Positions 17,036 through 25,493 are shown, counted from the first letter of the stretch. The stretch: 64,000 bases of DNA from Asanoa ishikariensis (GCF_900107455.1 NZ_FNQB01000003.1:1-64000), one strand, 5' to 3'. Notes: generated by a model from the letters alone, not told the origin. Translations and numbers: made by a program.

Positions 17036-17103
17036 TCGATCAAGCGGCGCTGGGGTCGCTCCTGCGTACGGTCCCTGGAAGTGCGATCGGCGACCCTAAG
17101 GAG
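17036..17103 (+). promoter_or_regulatory. Upstream block shared by the two ricin-lectin genes (copy 1)
   Basis: TCGATCAAGCGG (17036-17047), a 17-bp spacer, CGTACGGT (17065-17072), then AAGGAGA before the GTG start. The same words in the same order precede the paralogue at 24609. It is a candidate promoter or regulator site for both lectins. Confidence 0.4.
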
Positions 17104-17111
17104 AATCCCAC

Positions 17112-17702
17112 GTGCGTAGGAACAAGGCAGTCCGCCGGGCGGTGACCGTCGTCCTGGCGGCCGCCGCGACCGTGGTCGCGACCCAGGCCCCCGCGCAGGC
17201 GGCACCGGTGATCGTGAAGACCACCCCGCTCATCAACCTGAACACCTACGAGTTGGGCAAGACCAAGGTGATGGCGGTCCTGAACGCCTCGACCGGGAAC
17301 ACCGCGCCGATGATCCAGGCGCCCTGGACCGACGACGCGCCGGACAACGACTGGATCGTGGTGGAGAAGGAGTCCACCGCCAACGTCTACCGGCTCAAGC
17401 CGCTGCACACGTATTCGCCTGACGGCAACGTGCACAACGACAAGTGCCTCGCGGTGAAGAACGCCGACGGCGGGAACAACATCCCGATCGTCAACGCGAC
17501 CTGCACGTACGACGACACCGACAACGACGTCTGGTTCATGGAGTGGATCAAGCTCGACGCGCAGCGGGGCACCTACCAGATCCGCAACCAGATGACCAAG
17601 AAGTGCATCACCACCAAGAACGCGGCCACCGACAACGCCCCGCTGATCACTTTCGACTGCAACGGCGGCCACAACGGCTACTGGAACTACGGACAGGTGT
17701 GA
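17112..17702 (+). CDS. Secreted ricin-type beta-trefoil lectin, 196 aa
   Basis: GTG start 9 bases after AAGGAGA. Sec signal peptide residues 1-31, cut after AQA. The mature protein is a single beta-trefoil-like domain with lectin phrases KCLAVKNADGGNN and KCITTKNAATDN, each followed by a Cys-containing strand (NATCTY, TFDCNGG) as in ricin-type carbohydrate-binding domains. It probably binds extracellular glycans; no catalytic domain is present. Residues from about 55 onward are highly similar to the gene at 24609, so the two are paralogues. It lies 79 bp upstream of the ECF sigma/ABC operon and may be transcribed with it. Confidence 0.8.
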   Translation: MRRNKAVRRAVTVVLAAAATVVATQAPAQAAPVIVKTTPLINLNTYELGKTKVMAVLNASTGNTAPMIQAPWTDDAPDNDWIVVEKESTANVYRLKPLHTYSPDGNVHNDKCLAVKNADGGNNIPIVNATCTYDDTDNDVWFMEWIKLDAQRGTYQIRNQMTKKCITTKNAATDNAPLITFDCNGGHNGYWNYGQV

Positions 17703-17731
17703 GGAGAACCCAACCTGCGTAGAAACAAAGA
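17701..17731 (+). other. Remnant of a third ricin-lectin gene start
   Basis: Immediately after the lectin stop, the DNA repeats the lectin's own ribosome site and first codons. The stretch from GAGGAGAA to CTGCGTAGAAACAAAG matches AAGGAGAA to GTGCGTAGGAACAAGG at 17096-17126 in about 25 of 31 positions, but the start codon is CTG. The similarity stops after about 31 bases. It looks like the 5' edge of a lost tandem copy. Confidence 0.5.
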
Positions 17732-17781
17732 TTTTTGCGGCAAGGTGAACCGGTACGCGCCGGAACGCAACAGAGAAGACG

Positions 17782-18336
17782 ATGGACGACGACGACTTGG
17801 TCGGTGCGATCGCCGGCGGTGATGACGGGGCGTTGCGGGAGCTGTTCTCGCGGCACGCATCCTGGATCGCCGTCCGGCTGCGTGCCGTGCTGCCCGCCGC
17901 CGATGTCGAAGACGTGCTTCAGGAGACGTTCGTGGCGGTATGGCGAGGCGCCGGCGGCTACCGGTCGGAGGGCGCCGGCGCCTGGCTCTGGGGGATCGCC
18001 CGCCGGCAGGCCGCGCTGTGGCTGCGCCGCAAGCGGCCCGCCGACTCACTCCTGCCCGCGCTGTTGGCGGCAGGCCAGGGTCGGACGGTGGACCAGACCG
18101 AGGCCGCGTTGCTACGAGCGGAGCTCGCCGACGCCGTCGCGGCGCTCGGCCCGGCGGGCAGCCCGCAACGCGAGACGTGGCGACTGATGTACGTCGAGGA
18201 CCGGCCGGTGGCCGAGGTGGCCGAGCTGATGGGCGTTCCGGAGGGGACGGTCAAGAGCCGCGCGTATCACGTCCGCCGGCTGCTGCGCGCGGCGCTGCGG
18301 CGCAACGATCCGATGGCGCAGTGGGGTGGGCGATGA
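17782..18336 (+). CDS. ECF-type RNA polymerase sigma factor, 184 aa
   Basis: Region 2 (about residues 15-85) has the core-binding motif DVEDVLQETFVAVWRG and basic, Trp-containing DNA-melting residues (WLWGIARRQAALWLRRKR). Region 4 (about 120-175) has the helix-turn-helix VAELMGVPEGTVKSRAYHVRRLL. The length is normal for an ECF factor. It is the first of five genes joined by 4-bp overlaps, with an ABC transporter behind it and no classical zinc-finger anti-sigma gene. The membrane protein at 18333 is the only candidate for holding the factor inactive. Its targets probably include its own operon. Confidence 0.9.
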   Translation: MDDDDLVGAIAGGDDGALRELFSRHASWIAVRLRAVLPAADVEDVLQETFVAVWRGAGGYRSEGAGAWLWGIARRQAALWLRRKRPADSLLPALLAAGQGRTVDQTEAALLRAELADAVAALGPAGSPQRETWRLMYVEDRPVAEVAELMGVPEGTVKSRAYHVRRLLRAALRRNDPMAQWGGR

Positions 18337-19022
18337 GCGACGCCGGCGATGTCGATCTGGATCGGGTGTGGGTCGGGGTCGCCGCGGAGGTGTGGCGGCG
18401 CCGTCCGGGCCCGGTGGAACGGCTGGCCGGCCGGCTGCTGCGCTCGCCAGGACTGGCGCGGGCGCTGGTGACCACGCCGTCACTGCTGCTCGGCTGGGTC
18501 GTCGCCACCGGGGTGGTGCTGCTGGCCGGGGTGCTGGCCACGGTGGAAACCGGGACGCCGTACGTCGCGCTGCTCGCGCCGGCGCTGGCCGCGGCGGGCA
18601 TCGCCTATGCGTACGGGCCAGGGATCGACCCGGCGTGGGAGCTGTCGTGCAGCGTCGCCGTCAGCGATCGGCTGGTGCTGCTGGTCCGTGCGCTGGCGGT
18701 GTTCGGTCTGAACGCGACGCTCGGGGTGCTGGCATCGGCCGCGTCGGGCGCCGCCGCCGCGGTCACGTTCGGCTGGCTGCTCCCGATGACCGCGGTGTGC
18801 GCGCTGGCGCTGGCGGTGGCGACGGTCGCCCGGTCGGCGAACGTCGGCGTCGCGGCCGGTGTGGCCAGTTGGGTGATCGTGATCCTGGTTGGCCAGGCGT
18901 CCACCGGGCGGATCAGCGCCGCGGTGACGACCTCGGTGTTGTGGCTTCCCTACCTGACCTTCGCCTGCTGCTGCGCCGCCACGGTGCTCTACGCGACCCG
19001 GATCCCGAGAGGAACCCCATGA
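18333..19022 (+). CDS. Integral membrane protein of the sigma/ABC operon, 229 aa
   Basis: Starts with ATGA overlapping the sigma factor stop. A cytoplasmic stretch of about 45 residues (DVDLDRVWVGVAAEVWRRRPG) is followed by about six transmembrane helices. The position next to an ECF factor and the soluble N-terminus suggest an atypical anti-sigma or coupling role, while the membrane part resembles an ABC-2 type permease partner. Neither is proven by sequence. It is translationally coupled to both neighbours. Confidence 0.75.
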   Translation: MSDAGDVDLDRVWVGVAAEVWRRRPGPVERLAGRLLRSPGLARALVTTPSLLLGWVVATGVVLLAGVLATVETGTPYVALLAPALAAAGIAYAYGPGIDPAWELSCSVAVSDRLVLLVRALAVFGLNATLGVLASAASGAAAAVTFGWLLPMTAVCALALAVATVARSANVGVAAGVASWVIVILVGQASTGRISAAVTTSVLWLPYLTFACCCAATVLYATRIPRGTP

Positions 19023-19765
19023 ACGTCGTGACCGCCGATCTGACCCGCCGGTTCGGCCGGACCGTTGCCGTGGCCGGAGTGACCCTGGACGCGGGTCCGG
19101 GCGTGGTCGGGCTGCTCGGACCGAACGGCGCGGGCAAGACCTCGCTGCTGCGGGTGCTGGCCACGGTGATCCCGCCGTCCTCCGGCCGGATCCGGCTGCT
19201 CGGGCAGGACCCCGGCTCCTATCGGCAACGGCGGCAGATCCGGCGCAGGCTCGGCTATGTGCCGCAGAACCTCGGCTTCTACCCGGGGTTCACGGTCGTG
19301 GAGTTCGTCGAATACTTCGCGTTGCTCAAGGAGGTCCCACCGGCGGTCGTGCACCGCGCGGTCGCGTCCGCGGTCGAACGCGTCGACCTGGGCGACAAGG
19401 CCAAGGCGAAGCTGCGTACCCTCTCCGGAGGCATGCTGCGCCGGGTGGGCATCGCGCAGGCGATCGTCAACGAACCAGAGCTGCTGCTGCTGGACGAGCC
19501 CACCGCCGGCCTGGATCCCGAACAGCGGGTGGCGTTCCGGGCACTGCTGCGCGACCTCGGGCAGCGCGCCACGGTGATCGTGAGCACGCACCTGGTCGAA
19601 GACGTCGGCGCCGCCTGCGGGCGAGTGTCCTTGATGGACAAGGGGCGGATCGTTTTCCAGGGTACGCCGGACGAGCTCACCGCGCGCGGCGAAGGCACGG
19701 CAGCAGCCGGGGACGCCCCGCTGGAACGCGGATACAGCGCAGTGCTCGCGGCGGCTCGCTCGTGA
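19019..19765 (+). CDS. ABC transporter ATP-binding protein, 248 aa
   Basis: Complete nucleotide-binding domain: Walker A GPNGAGKT (residues 34-41), Q-loop VPQNLGFYPG (81-90), signature LSGGM (135-139), Walker B LLLLDE (155-160), D-loop AGLD (163-166) and H-switch STHLVEDV. The sequence is closest to exporter ATPases of the antibiotic-resistance/Nat type that pair with ABC-2 permeases. It starts with ATG overlapping the previous stop and ends in a GTGA overlap with the permease. It powers export of an unknown substrate in complex with the next two membrane proteins. Confidence 0.93.
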   Translation: MNVVTADLTRRFGRTVAVAGVTLDAGPGVVGLLGPNGAGKTSLLRVLATVIPPSSGRIRLLGQDPGSYRQRRQIRRRLGYVPQNLGFYPGFTVVEFVEYFALLKEVPPAVVHRAVASAVERVDLGDKAKAKLRTLSGGMLRRVGIAQAIVNEPELLLLDEPTAGLDPEQRVAFRALLRDLGQRATVIVSTHLVEDVGAACGRVSLMDKGRIVFQGTPDELTARGEGTAAAGDAPLERGYSAVLAAARS

Positions 19766-21222
19766 CCGCGGCCTCGGTCCCGCAGGCGCCCGCAGGTCCG
19801 GCCCGCCTGCCGCTGGTGGGGTCCATTCGGCTGCTTCGGCTGGAGTTGCGCCGCAGCATCATGCTGTGGCTGTTGCCGGTCATCGCCGCCCTTTTCTGGT
19901 TGATCACTTACCGCTCCGCGATGAGTAACCCTCCGATGTGGAACATCCGAGCGATGTCCATGCAGACCAGCATCCTGGCGGTCTTCGTGCCCACGATCGT
20001 CGGCGCCGCGGCCTGGCTGGGCTCGCGGGAGGCCCGACACGGCCTGACCGACCTGCTCTCCGGCACCGCCCGGACCCGGTGGGTCCGCCAGTTGGCAACC
20101 TGGGCCGCCACCACATGCTGGGCGCTGGTCGCCTACCTCGGCTGCGTGGCCGTGCTCTACACCGTCACCGCCCGCCAAGCCACCTGGGGTGGCCCGCTGT
20201 GGTGGCCGGTGGCGGTCGGCGCCGCGAGCCTGCCCGCGTCCGCGGCGCTCGGATTCGTCGCCGGGACAGCGCGACCCAGCCGGTTCACCGCGCCAGTGGT
20301 CGCCGTCACCGCGTTCCTGGCGCTCGAGATCACCGCCAACTTCATCCACGGCGACAACTCGCCATGGCAGGTGTCCCCACTGGTCGCGGGCCCATGGGAG
20401 ATCGGACCCGACCAGGGCGTGGCGACGTTCTACCCCTACCTGCGCGACCTGCCGATCGTCCAACTGATGTTCCTCGCCGGCCTCAGCGTGGCGCTGCTGG
20501 CCATGCTGGGCCTGCCCGCCGGGTCCGGCAGCCGACGGATGCGCTGGTTCGCGGCCGCCCTGACCACAGGGGGCGTCCTCGCCACCGTCGCCGCGACCGC
20601 ATTGGCCGGCACCGGCCGGCTCGACCCGCACGGCATGATCGCCATCCCCGCGCTGCACCGTGCCTCCAGTGACCGCCCCGTTCCCTACACGCCCGTGTGC
20701 GCGGACACGAAGATCCCCGTCTGTCTGCACCCGGCCTACGCCGTCCACCTGCCCACCGTGGTGGCGGCGCTCGATTCGGTCCTCGGCGAGCTCGCCGGCC
20801 TGCCGGGTGCGCCGGTCCGGATCGAGCAGGCGGCGGCCAGCTATCAGCAGGAGTCGCCTAACGGCGTACGGATCGGGCGGTCCGGCAAGGTCATGAGTGG
20901 CAACCCGCCGACCCTTCACCTGCTTTTGCCGATGCAGGGCGGACGGTCGATGACCGTCGGCGAGCTGAGCTCCGCGTTGCGCACGGAAACCGCACACGAC
21001 ATCGTCAACAGCGTCATCGGCGGCGACCGCAGAGACCTGAGCCCGGCTCAACAGGCGGTCCTCGACGCGATCCTGAAGACGTCGACACTGCGGCCCGGCA
21101 CGCCCGCCGCCACGGCCGCCCAGCGGCTCGCCGCCCTGCCACCGGCCGCCCGCCACGCCTGGCTGACGCAGCACGTGGCCGCGTTGCGCGCCGGGCAGAT
21201 CGCGCTCGCGGACCTGCCATGA
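19762..21222 (+). CDS. ABC transporter permease with large extracytoplasmic domain, 486 aa
   Basis: GTG start overlapping the ATPase stop. A cytoplasmic N-terminus (about 35 residues) is followed by six to seven helices to about residue 290, typical of ABC-2 permeases (SRXARHGLTDLLSGTARTR coupling-helix-like segment near residue 90). From about 295 to the end is a soluble domain of about 190 residues with PVCADTKIPVCLHPAY (possible disulfide), which should face outside. Such a domain could bind substrate or a lectin partner. It is the main membrane subunit of this exporter. Confidence 0.8.
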   Translation: MTAASVPQAPAGPARLPLVGSIRLLRLELRRSIMLWLLPVIAALFWLITYRSAMSNPPMWNIRAMSMQTSILAVFVPTIVGAAAWLGSREARHGLTDLLSGTARTRWVRQLATWAATTCWALVAYLGCVAVLYTVTARQATWGGPLWWPVAVGAASLPASAALGFVAGTARPSRFTAPVVAVTAFLALEITANFIHGDNSPWQVSPLVAGPWEIGPDQGVATFYPYLRDLPIVQLMFLAGLSVALLAMLGLPAGSGSRRMRWFAAALTTGGVLATVAATALAGTGRLDPHGMIAIPALHRASSDRPVPYTPVCADTKIPVCLHPAYAVHLPTVVAALDSVLGELAGLPGAPVRIEQAAASYQQESPNGVRIGRSGKVMSGNPPTLHLLLPMQGGRSMTVGELSSALRTETAHDIVNSVIGGDRRDLSPAQQAVLDAILKTSTLRPGTPAATAAQRLAALPPAARHAWLTQHVAALRAGQIALADLP

Positions 21223-21869
21223 CCGTCGGCACCGCGTATCCGGAGACCACCGTGCCCGCGTTGCTCCGCCTGGCCCGGCTGCACCTGACCAGCCGCCGCG
21301 TCCCGGCGGCATTGGCCGCGATCGTCGCCTGCGCCGTCGTCCTCCGGATCGCCCTGCATTGGCGATGGAACGCCTACGGCGCGTTCCAGTTGCCGCTGAT
21401 CTTCGAAGCCGGTTGCGCCGCGGTCATCGCCACCGCCAGCACCGGTCCGTTCGGCGAACCGGAACGCGTCGCCGGCCGATGGCTGCCTCTGCTGCGCCTG
21501 GCCACCACGCTGACCTTGACCGCCGTCGCCGCCGGCGCACTCGCAGCCGCCGGACTCGGCACCGACCTCGCCGGCGGCACCGGGGGATTGCTGCGTAACC
21601 TGGCCGGACTGACTGGCATCGCACTGCTCTGCGCGGTCTTCTTCGGCGGCGCGTTGGGGTGGACCGGGTCAACCGCCTACCTCGTGATCGCCACCTACGG
21701 CCTCTACACCCAGTGGCACGGGCCCGCACTCACCACACCGTGGATCTGGCCTGCCCGGCCGTCAGCCGACATTGGTGCCGCCCTATGCGCCGGCCTGGTG
21801 TTCCTCGTCGGCGTGGCCGCCATCGCATTCCGTGGCGCCCGCGACGCCAGCAGCGACCGTGACACCTGA
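21219..21869 (+). CDS. Membrane protein, last gene of the sigma/ABC operon, 216 aa
   Basis: The ATG overlaps the permease stop. About five to six transmembrane helices (for example around residues 31-47, 62-73, 89-108 and 127-150), with short loops and no recognisable catalytic motif. From its place it is a second, smaller permease or accessory subunit. Transcription probably ends after this gene: the next gene, 185 bp on, has its own ribosome site. Confidence 0.75.
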   Translation: MTVGTAYPETTVPALLRLARLHLTSRRVPAALAAIVACAVVLRIALHWRWNAYGAFQLPLIFEAGCAAVIATASTGPFGEPERVAGRWLPLLRLATTLTLTAVAAGALAAAGLGTDLAGGTGGLLRNLAGLTGIALLCAVFFGGALGWTGSTAYLVIATYGLYTQWHGPALTTPWIWPARPSADIGAALCAGLVFLVGVAAIAFRGARDASSDRDT

Positions 21870-22054
21870 ACGACTCGGCAGGGCCTAACCCCGCGCCGCC
21901 TCGTCCGGCCCTGACCAGGCGGTGTGGCTGGCCGTGTTCGTATCCTGTTCGGCCCTGTTCGGGGCTGTTCGTAAACCTTTCAATCAGAGGCGAATCGCGC
22001 CAATCATCGTCGGCATCGACCACGTTGGTCGTCCTCGACGGATGGAGATTGCCG

Positions 22055-22471
22055 ATGATTCGCAAGACGTCGCGCTGGCTCGGTGGTGCGCTGATGGCGG
22101 GGGTGCTTACCGTCGCCGGGCTCGTGGCCGCCCCGGGCGCCGCCTTGGCGGGGTACCCCGTGATGGTGTACTCGGCCGACCCCTACGAAGCCGGCAACGG
22201 CTTCGCGATCTACAGCAACTCCGGGAGCGGTTCGGTGTTCAGGGCGTGCGACGAGGGCGCGGCCGACGGTCGCCGCACCATCGGTCGGATCTGGTGGGGG
22301 TCTGGTCTCGCCAAGGTCACGGTGCATGCGGCGAACGGCAGCGGCACCTGCTCCGAGCCCTATTACGTCACCCTGGTGCCGGGCTCGAGGGTCTATGTCG
22401 AGGCATGCGAGCGCAACGGAGCCAACGGCGCCGACCAGAAGTGCCGAACGACCTGGGACATTGTGGCCTGA
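22055..22471 (+). CDS. Small secreted protein with four cysteines, 138 aa
   Basis: The ATG at 22055 is preceded by GGAGA 6 bases upstream, and an in-frame upstream start lacks a site. Sec signal peptide about residues 1-32, cut after ALA. The mature domain of about 106 residues has four Cys (RACDEG, GTCSE, EACER, KCRTT), likely two disulfides, and a beta-rich pattern. The family is not recognised. It sits between the exporter operon and the HTH-TM-ricin gene, so it may belong to the same surface-lectin programme. Confidence 0.65.
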   Translation: MIRKTSRWLGGALMAGVLTVAGLVAAPGAALAGYPVMVYSADPYEAGNGFAIYSNSGSGSVFRACDEGAADGRRTIGRIWWGSGLAKVTVHAANGSGTCSEPYYVTLVPGSRVYVEACERNGANGADQKCRTTWDIVA

Positions 22472-22635
22472 CGGAGGACGGCCGGCCGGGGTTCCGTTCG
22501 CCCCGGCCGGCCGGGGTCCGCAGCCAGCGCGCCAGGTTCGTGCGATGGGCGCTGACGGGGGTAAGTAGGTCCAGAACCTTTGTGGAAAGATCGACGTTCG
22601 CTGCCGGCCGGTCGATCTCCTGGGGTTCCTCTTCG

Positions 22636-23691
22636 ATGCCAGATTCCGCTACGCCCGACCCCACCCTCGCCCGGAGCGCCGCGGAATACGTGGCGTTGCT
22701 GCGTCAGGTCAGGGAACGGTCGGGCCTGACCTACCGGCAGATCCAGCGTCGGGGCCAACTCGCTGGTCGGCCGCTTCCGGCGAGCACACTTGCCACCATG
22801 CTCGGCCGCGAGACGCTGCCCAGGCAGGAGTTGGTGGTCGCGCTGCTGACCGCCTGTGGGGCAGGGCCGGACGAGGTGTCCAGGTGGATCGAGGCTCGCC
22901 GGCGGCTGGCGGCCCAGGGTGCCCGCACTCCCAAAAGCGATGACGCGCCGCGTCGACAGGATGACGGCGACCAAGAGCTTGAACAGGCGGCCTCCGACGA
23001 GCAGGTCGCCGCCCGCGACACAGGGGCACCGACCAGCGACAGCGGCGCATCGGGCCGGACGGGCGGAAGGCAATGGCTCCTGGTGGCCGCCGTCGCTGTC
23101 GCGGTAGCAGTGACCACCGGCCTCGCGCTGGTCGTCCGTGCCGTCGGCGACAATGGCGCAACCCGCGCGCCCGAAAGCGGGGCGCGGGCAGGCGGGACGA
23201 GCCTGCCGCCCGCCGGCTACTACCGCATCCGGGCCGTGCACTCCGACCGCTGCCTGTCCGAGCGTCACGACGGCCAGAACGGCAACGTCTACCAGACCGA
23301 CTGTGACCGGATCTTCGTCGATCGCGCTCTCGACCCGGTGGGCGGCGGCTACGTGGTCCGCACCTTCCACCCGATCGAAGGGCCGGGCTGCATGGGCGTG
23401 CAGGGCCACAGCGAGGAGGTCGGCGGCATCGTCGCCGACGACTTCTGCGGGAGCGGCGCGGAGGAGTTCACGATCGAGGCGGTCACCACCCCACTGCCCG
23501 GGTTCCGGATTCGACCCACCCACTCCGGGCATTGCATCGGCGTGCTGGGCGGCGCCACCCAGGACTGGGCCCCGTTGCGGCAGGAGGCCTGCGACCCGGA
23601 GGCGAAGGGCCAGGTCTTCCACTTCGATTCAGTGCCGACACCGACTTCGTCAGGGACGAAGAGCAATGCGTCGATGCGGGTACGCTCATGA
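22636..23691 (+). CDS. HTH - transmembrane - ricin-type lectin protein, 351 aa
   Basis: Three parts in one chain. A cytoplasmic XRE-like helix-turn-helix (about residues 10-80: EYVALLRQVRERSGLTYRQIQRR region, then LPASTLATML, RQELVVALLTACG) is followed by an acidic linker, one transmembrane helix (about 140-162), and an extracellular beta-trefoil domain. The trefoil has six Cys in RCLSE, TDCDR, GCMGV, DFCG, HCIGV and EACDP, in the ricin-lectin order. It looks like a one-component receptor linking outside carbohydrate to DNA or to another HTH partner inside. Similar HTH-TM-sensor chains are known in actinomycetes but remain poorly characterised. The ATG at 22636 is the first that precedes the HTH. 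Confidence 0.8.
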   Translation: MPDSATPDPTLARSAAEYVALLRQVRERSGLTYRQIQRRGQLAGRPLPASTLATMLGRETLPRQELVVALLTACGAGPDEVSRWIEARRRLAAQGARTPKSDDAPRRQDDGDQELEQAASDEQVAARDTGAPTSDSGASGRTGGRQWLLVAAVAVAVAVTTGLALVVRAVGDNGATRAPESGARAGGTSLPPAGYYRIRAVHSDRCLSERHDGQNGNVYQTDCDRIFVDRALDPVGGGYVVRTFHPIEGPGCMGVQGHSEEVGGIVADDFCGSGAEEFTIEAVTTPLPGFRIRPTHSGHCIGVLGGATQDWAPLRQEACDPEAKGQVFHFDSVPTPTSSGTKSNASMRVRS

Positions 23692-23694
23692 GCT

Positions 23695-24390
23695 ATGGCC
23701 GAGCCCCAGCCGGTGTACCTGTCCGCTGAGCGTGTGCTGGAGATCGCCGCGCCGATGCTGTCCACAATGGGTCGGGAATGGCGGCTGGTCGACGGGCCGA
23801 TGGTACGGTGCGGGTCGATTGGTGTGCGGATCTTGCCGCCGGACAGCGACCCCCATGGCCGCCTCGATTTCGAGATCCTGCTCGACGCGGACCGGCCGGG
23901 GGCGCCGACGATCGTCGACTGCGCCGGCGGCCTCGGCGCCGATCCATTGCAGGCGGTCCGCCGGGCGATCGGTGGTTTCATCTGCACGTCCCTGGCGACG
24001 GTGATCGAACTGTTCGAGCGGCAGGGGCGGCTGGCGAACCACTACCAGTCCGGCGAGGCGGGCGGGTTCCCGGGCTGGCACGCGATCGTCAGCGGCATGT
24101 ACGGGTTCGCGGCGGACGGCTCGCAGGTGAAACAGGAGTGGTTCTACGACGCGATGCCGTGGTCGACTCTCGCGCCTGTCATCGCGACGGGCCTCGACCG
24201 GCCGTTGCTCAACGGCGTCAGCCTCCTGGTCGCTCAGGACGGTGATGCTGTCGACTGCGAGATCCGGATCAACGGCCAACGCCACGAACCGTCGTGTACG
24301 GCGCTCGCCGCGTTGGACTGGCCACGTACCGAGCGGTTCGGAATGGCGCGGACCTTCGTCCTGCTGGTCGGCCCGGAGCAAGCGGTCTGA
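23695..24390 (+). CDS. DUF6348-family protein, 231 aa
   Basis: Soluble protein starting 3 bp after the previous stop, hence translationally coupled. It has the features I associate with DUF6348: an N-terminal helix, GVRILPPDSDPHGRLDFEI, a Trp-His phrase (GWHAIVSGMYG) in the middle, and a closing LDWPRTERFGMARTF segment. The function is unknown. Its pairing with the HTH-TM-ricin gene may be only positional. Confidence 0.7.
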   Translation: MAEPQPVYLSAERVLEIAAPMLSTMGREWRLVDGPMVRCGSIGVRILPPDSDPHGRLDFEILLDADRPGAPTIVDCAGGLGADPLQAVRRAIGGFICTSLATVIELFERQGRLANHYQSGEAGGFPGWHAIVSGMYGFAADGSQVKQEWFYDAMPWSTLAPVIATGLDRPLLNGVSLLVAQDGDAVDCEIRINGQRHEPSCTALAALDWPRTERFGMARTFVLLVGPEQAV

Positions 24391-24521
24391 CCGTCGGCCA
24401 CCGCCACCGCCGTCATCCCGTGGGCCGCTACCGCAGACGTACAACTGCCGGGATTCTGCCGGTCGCGTGCCGTTTGGTGAGCCATTGTCGCTGCTCAACG
24501 CGTCGCCCGTACCCTCCACTG

Positions 24522-24602
24522 TCGATCAAGCGGTGATGTGGTCCTCCGCCGTACGGTGCCCGAGAGTGCCTCCCAGGCACGACTCGTCGACGTCAAGGAG
24601 AT
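24522..24602 (+). promoter_or_regulatory. Upstream block shared by the two ricin-lectin genes (copy 2)
   Basis: TCGATCAAGCGG (24522-24533), a 16-bp spacer, CGTACGGT (24550-24557), then AAGGAGA close to the GTG start. Order and spacing match the block before the lectin at 17112, in otherwise diverged non-coding DNA. Confidence 0.4.
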
Positions 24603-24608
24603 CCCGAC

Positions 24609-25184
24609 GTGCGTATTGGCAAAGCAGTCCGGTGGGGGACGACCGTTGTCCTGGCGGCTACCGCGACCGTGGTCGCGCTGGCACAGCCCGCCTCGGCCGC
24701 ACCGTGGGTGGTTTATGCCGGGCCGCTCTTCAGCCTGCACACCCAGCAGGCGGGCACGCCTAGGGCGATGGCGGTGCTGAACGCCTCGACCGGGAACACC
24801 GCGCCGTTGATCCAGGCCCCCTACACCCCGGCTGCGCCGTACAACGACTTCATGATCCTGGAACGGGACGACACCACCGCCAACCAGTATCGGCTCAAGC
24901 CGCAGCACACCTACAGCAACGACGGCAACGTGAACAACGACAAGTGCCTGGCGGTGAAGAACGCCGACGGCGGCAACAACGTCCCGATCGTGAACGCCAC
25001 CTGCACCTACGACGGCATCAACAACGACGTCTGGATCATCCAGACCGACTACGCGAGGGGCGCGGACCTCATCTGGAATCTGATGACCGAAAAATGCATC
25101 ACAGTCCAGAACGCGGACCTCGGCAACGTCCCACTGATCACCTTCGACTGCAACCGGAACCCCAACGGCCTGTGGCGCCGCTAG
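24609..25184 (+). CDS. Secreted ricin-type lectin, paralogue, 191 aa
   Basis: GTG start after AAGGAGA. Signal peptide residues 1-31, cut after ASA. The mature domain matches the lectin at 17112 closely: MAVLNASTGNTAP, RLKPQHTYSNDGNV, NDKCLAVKNADGGNN and NATCTYDG are shared with few changes. The C-terminal strand is shorter. It presumably binds the same class of extracellular glycan. The two paralogues bracket the ECF/ABC operon and the HTH-TM-ricin gene, which suggests the whole interval is one functional neighbourhood. Confidence 0.8.
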   Translation: MRIGKAVRWGTTVVLAATATVVALAQPASAAPWVVYAGPLFSLHTQQAGTPRAMAVLNASTGNTAPLIQAPYTPAAPYNDFMILERDDTTANQYRLKPQHTYSNDGNVNNDKCLAVKNADGGNNVPIVNATCTYDGINNDVWIIQTDYARGADLIWNLMTEKCITVQNADLGNVPLITFDCNRNPNGLWRR

Positions 25185-25187
25185 GCG

Positions 25188-25493
25188 CTACGCCGACCGT
25201 TGCAGCTCCCAAGCGGCGTGGATCGCTGCGGTCACGGCGGCGGGGTCGGCGTCCGGCAGCCTCGCGACGACCATCATGTGTGCGTCGAACCGAGGTGGCA
25301 CGAAGAACGTGGTCGGGTGCGCCCGCAGTACTTGTTCGCGTTCGGCGAAGTCGGTGCGGATGACGACTGACTCGTCGTCGATCTGTCGGGCCACCAGCCT
25401 TCCGTCCAGCGCCCATTTCAACCGGCCCGCCCGCGACGACTCGCGTACGCCGGCCAGTGACAAGGCAGCCCTCGACACCTCATCGATGTTCAC
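25188..25493 (-). CDS. MmcQ/YjbR-family protein, 101 aa
   Basis: Short alpha/beta protein with the family layout: N-terminal helix, WALDGRLVARQ strand, VIRTDFAEREQVLRAHPTTFFVP in the middle, and a C-terminal AAIHAAWEL helix. The fold resembles a double-wing DNA-binding domain, but the molecular role is not established. Its start overlaps the end of the upstream membrane-protein gene by 14 bp on the same strand, so the two are translated as a pair. It ends 3 bp from the convergent lectin gene. Confidence 0.8.
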   Translation of the reverse strand: MNIDEVSRAALSLAGVRESSRAGRLKWALDGRLVARQIDDESVVIRTDFAEREQVLRAHPTTFFVPPRFDAHMMVVARLPDADPAAVTAAIHAAWELQRSA

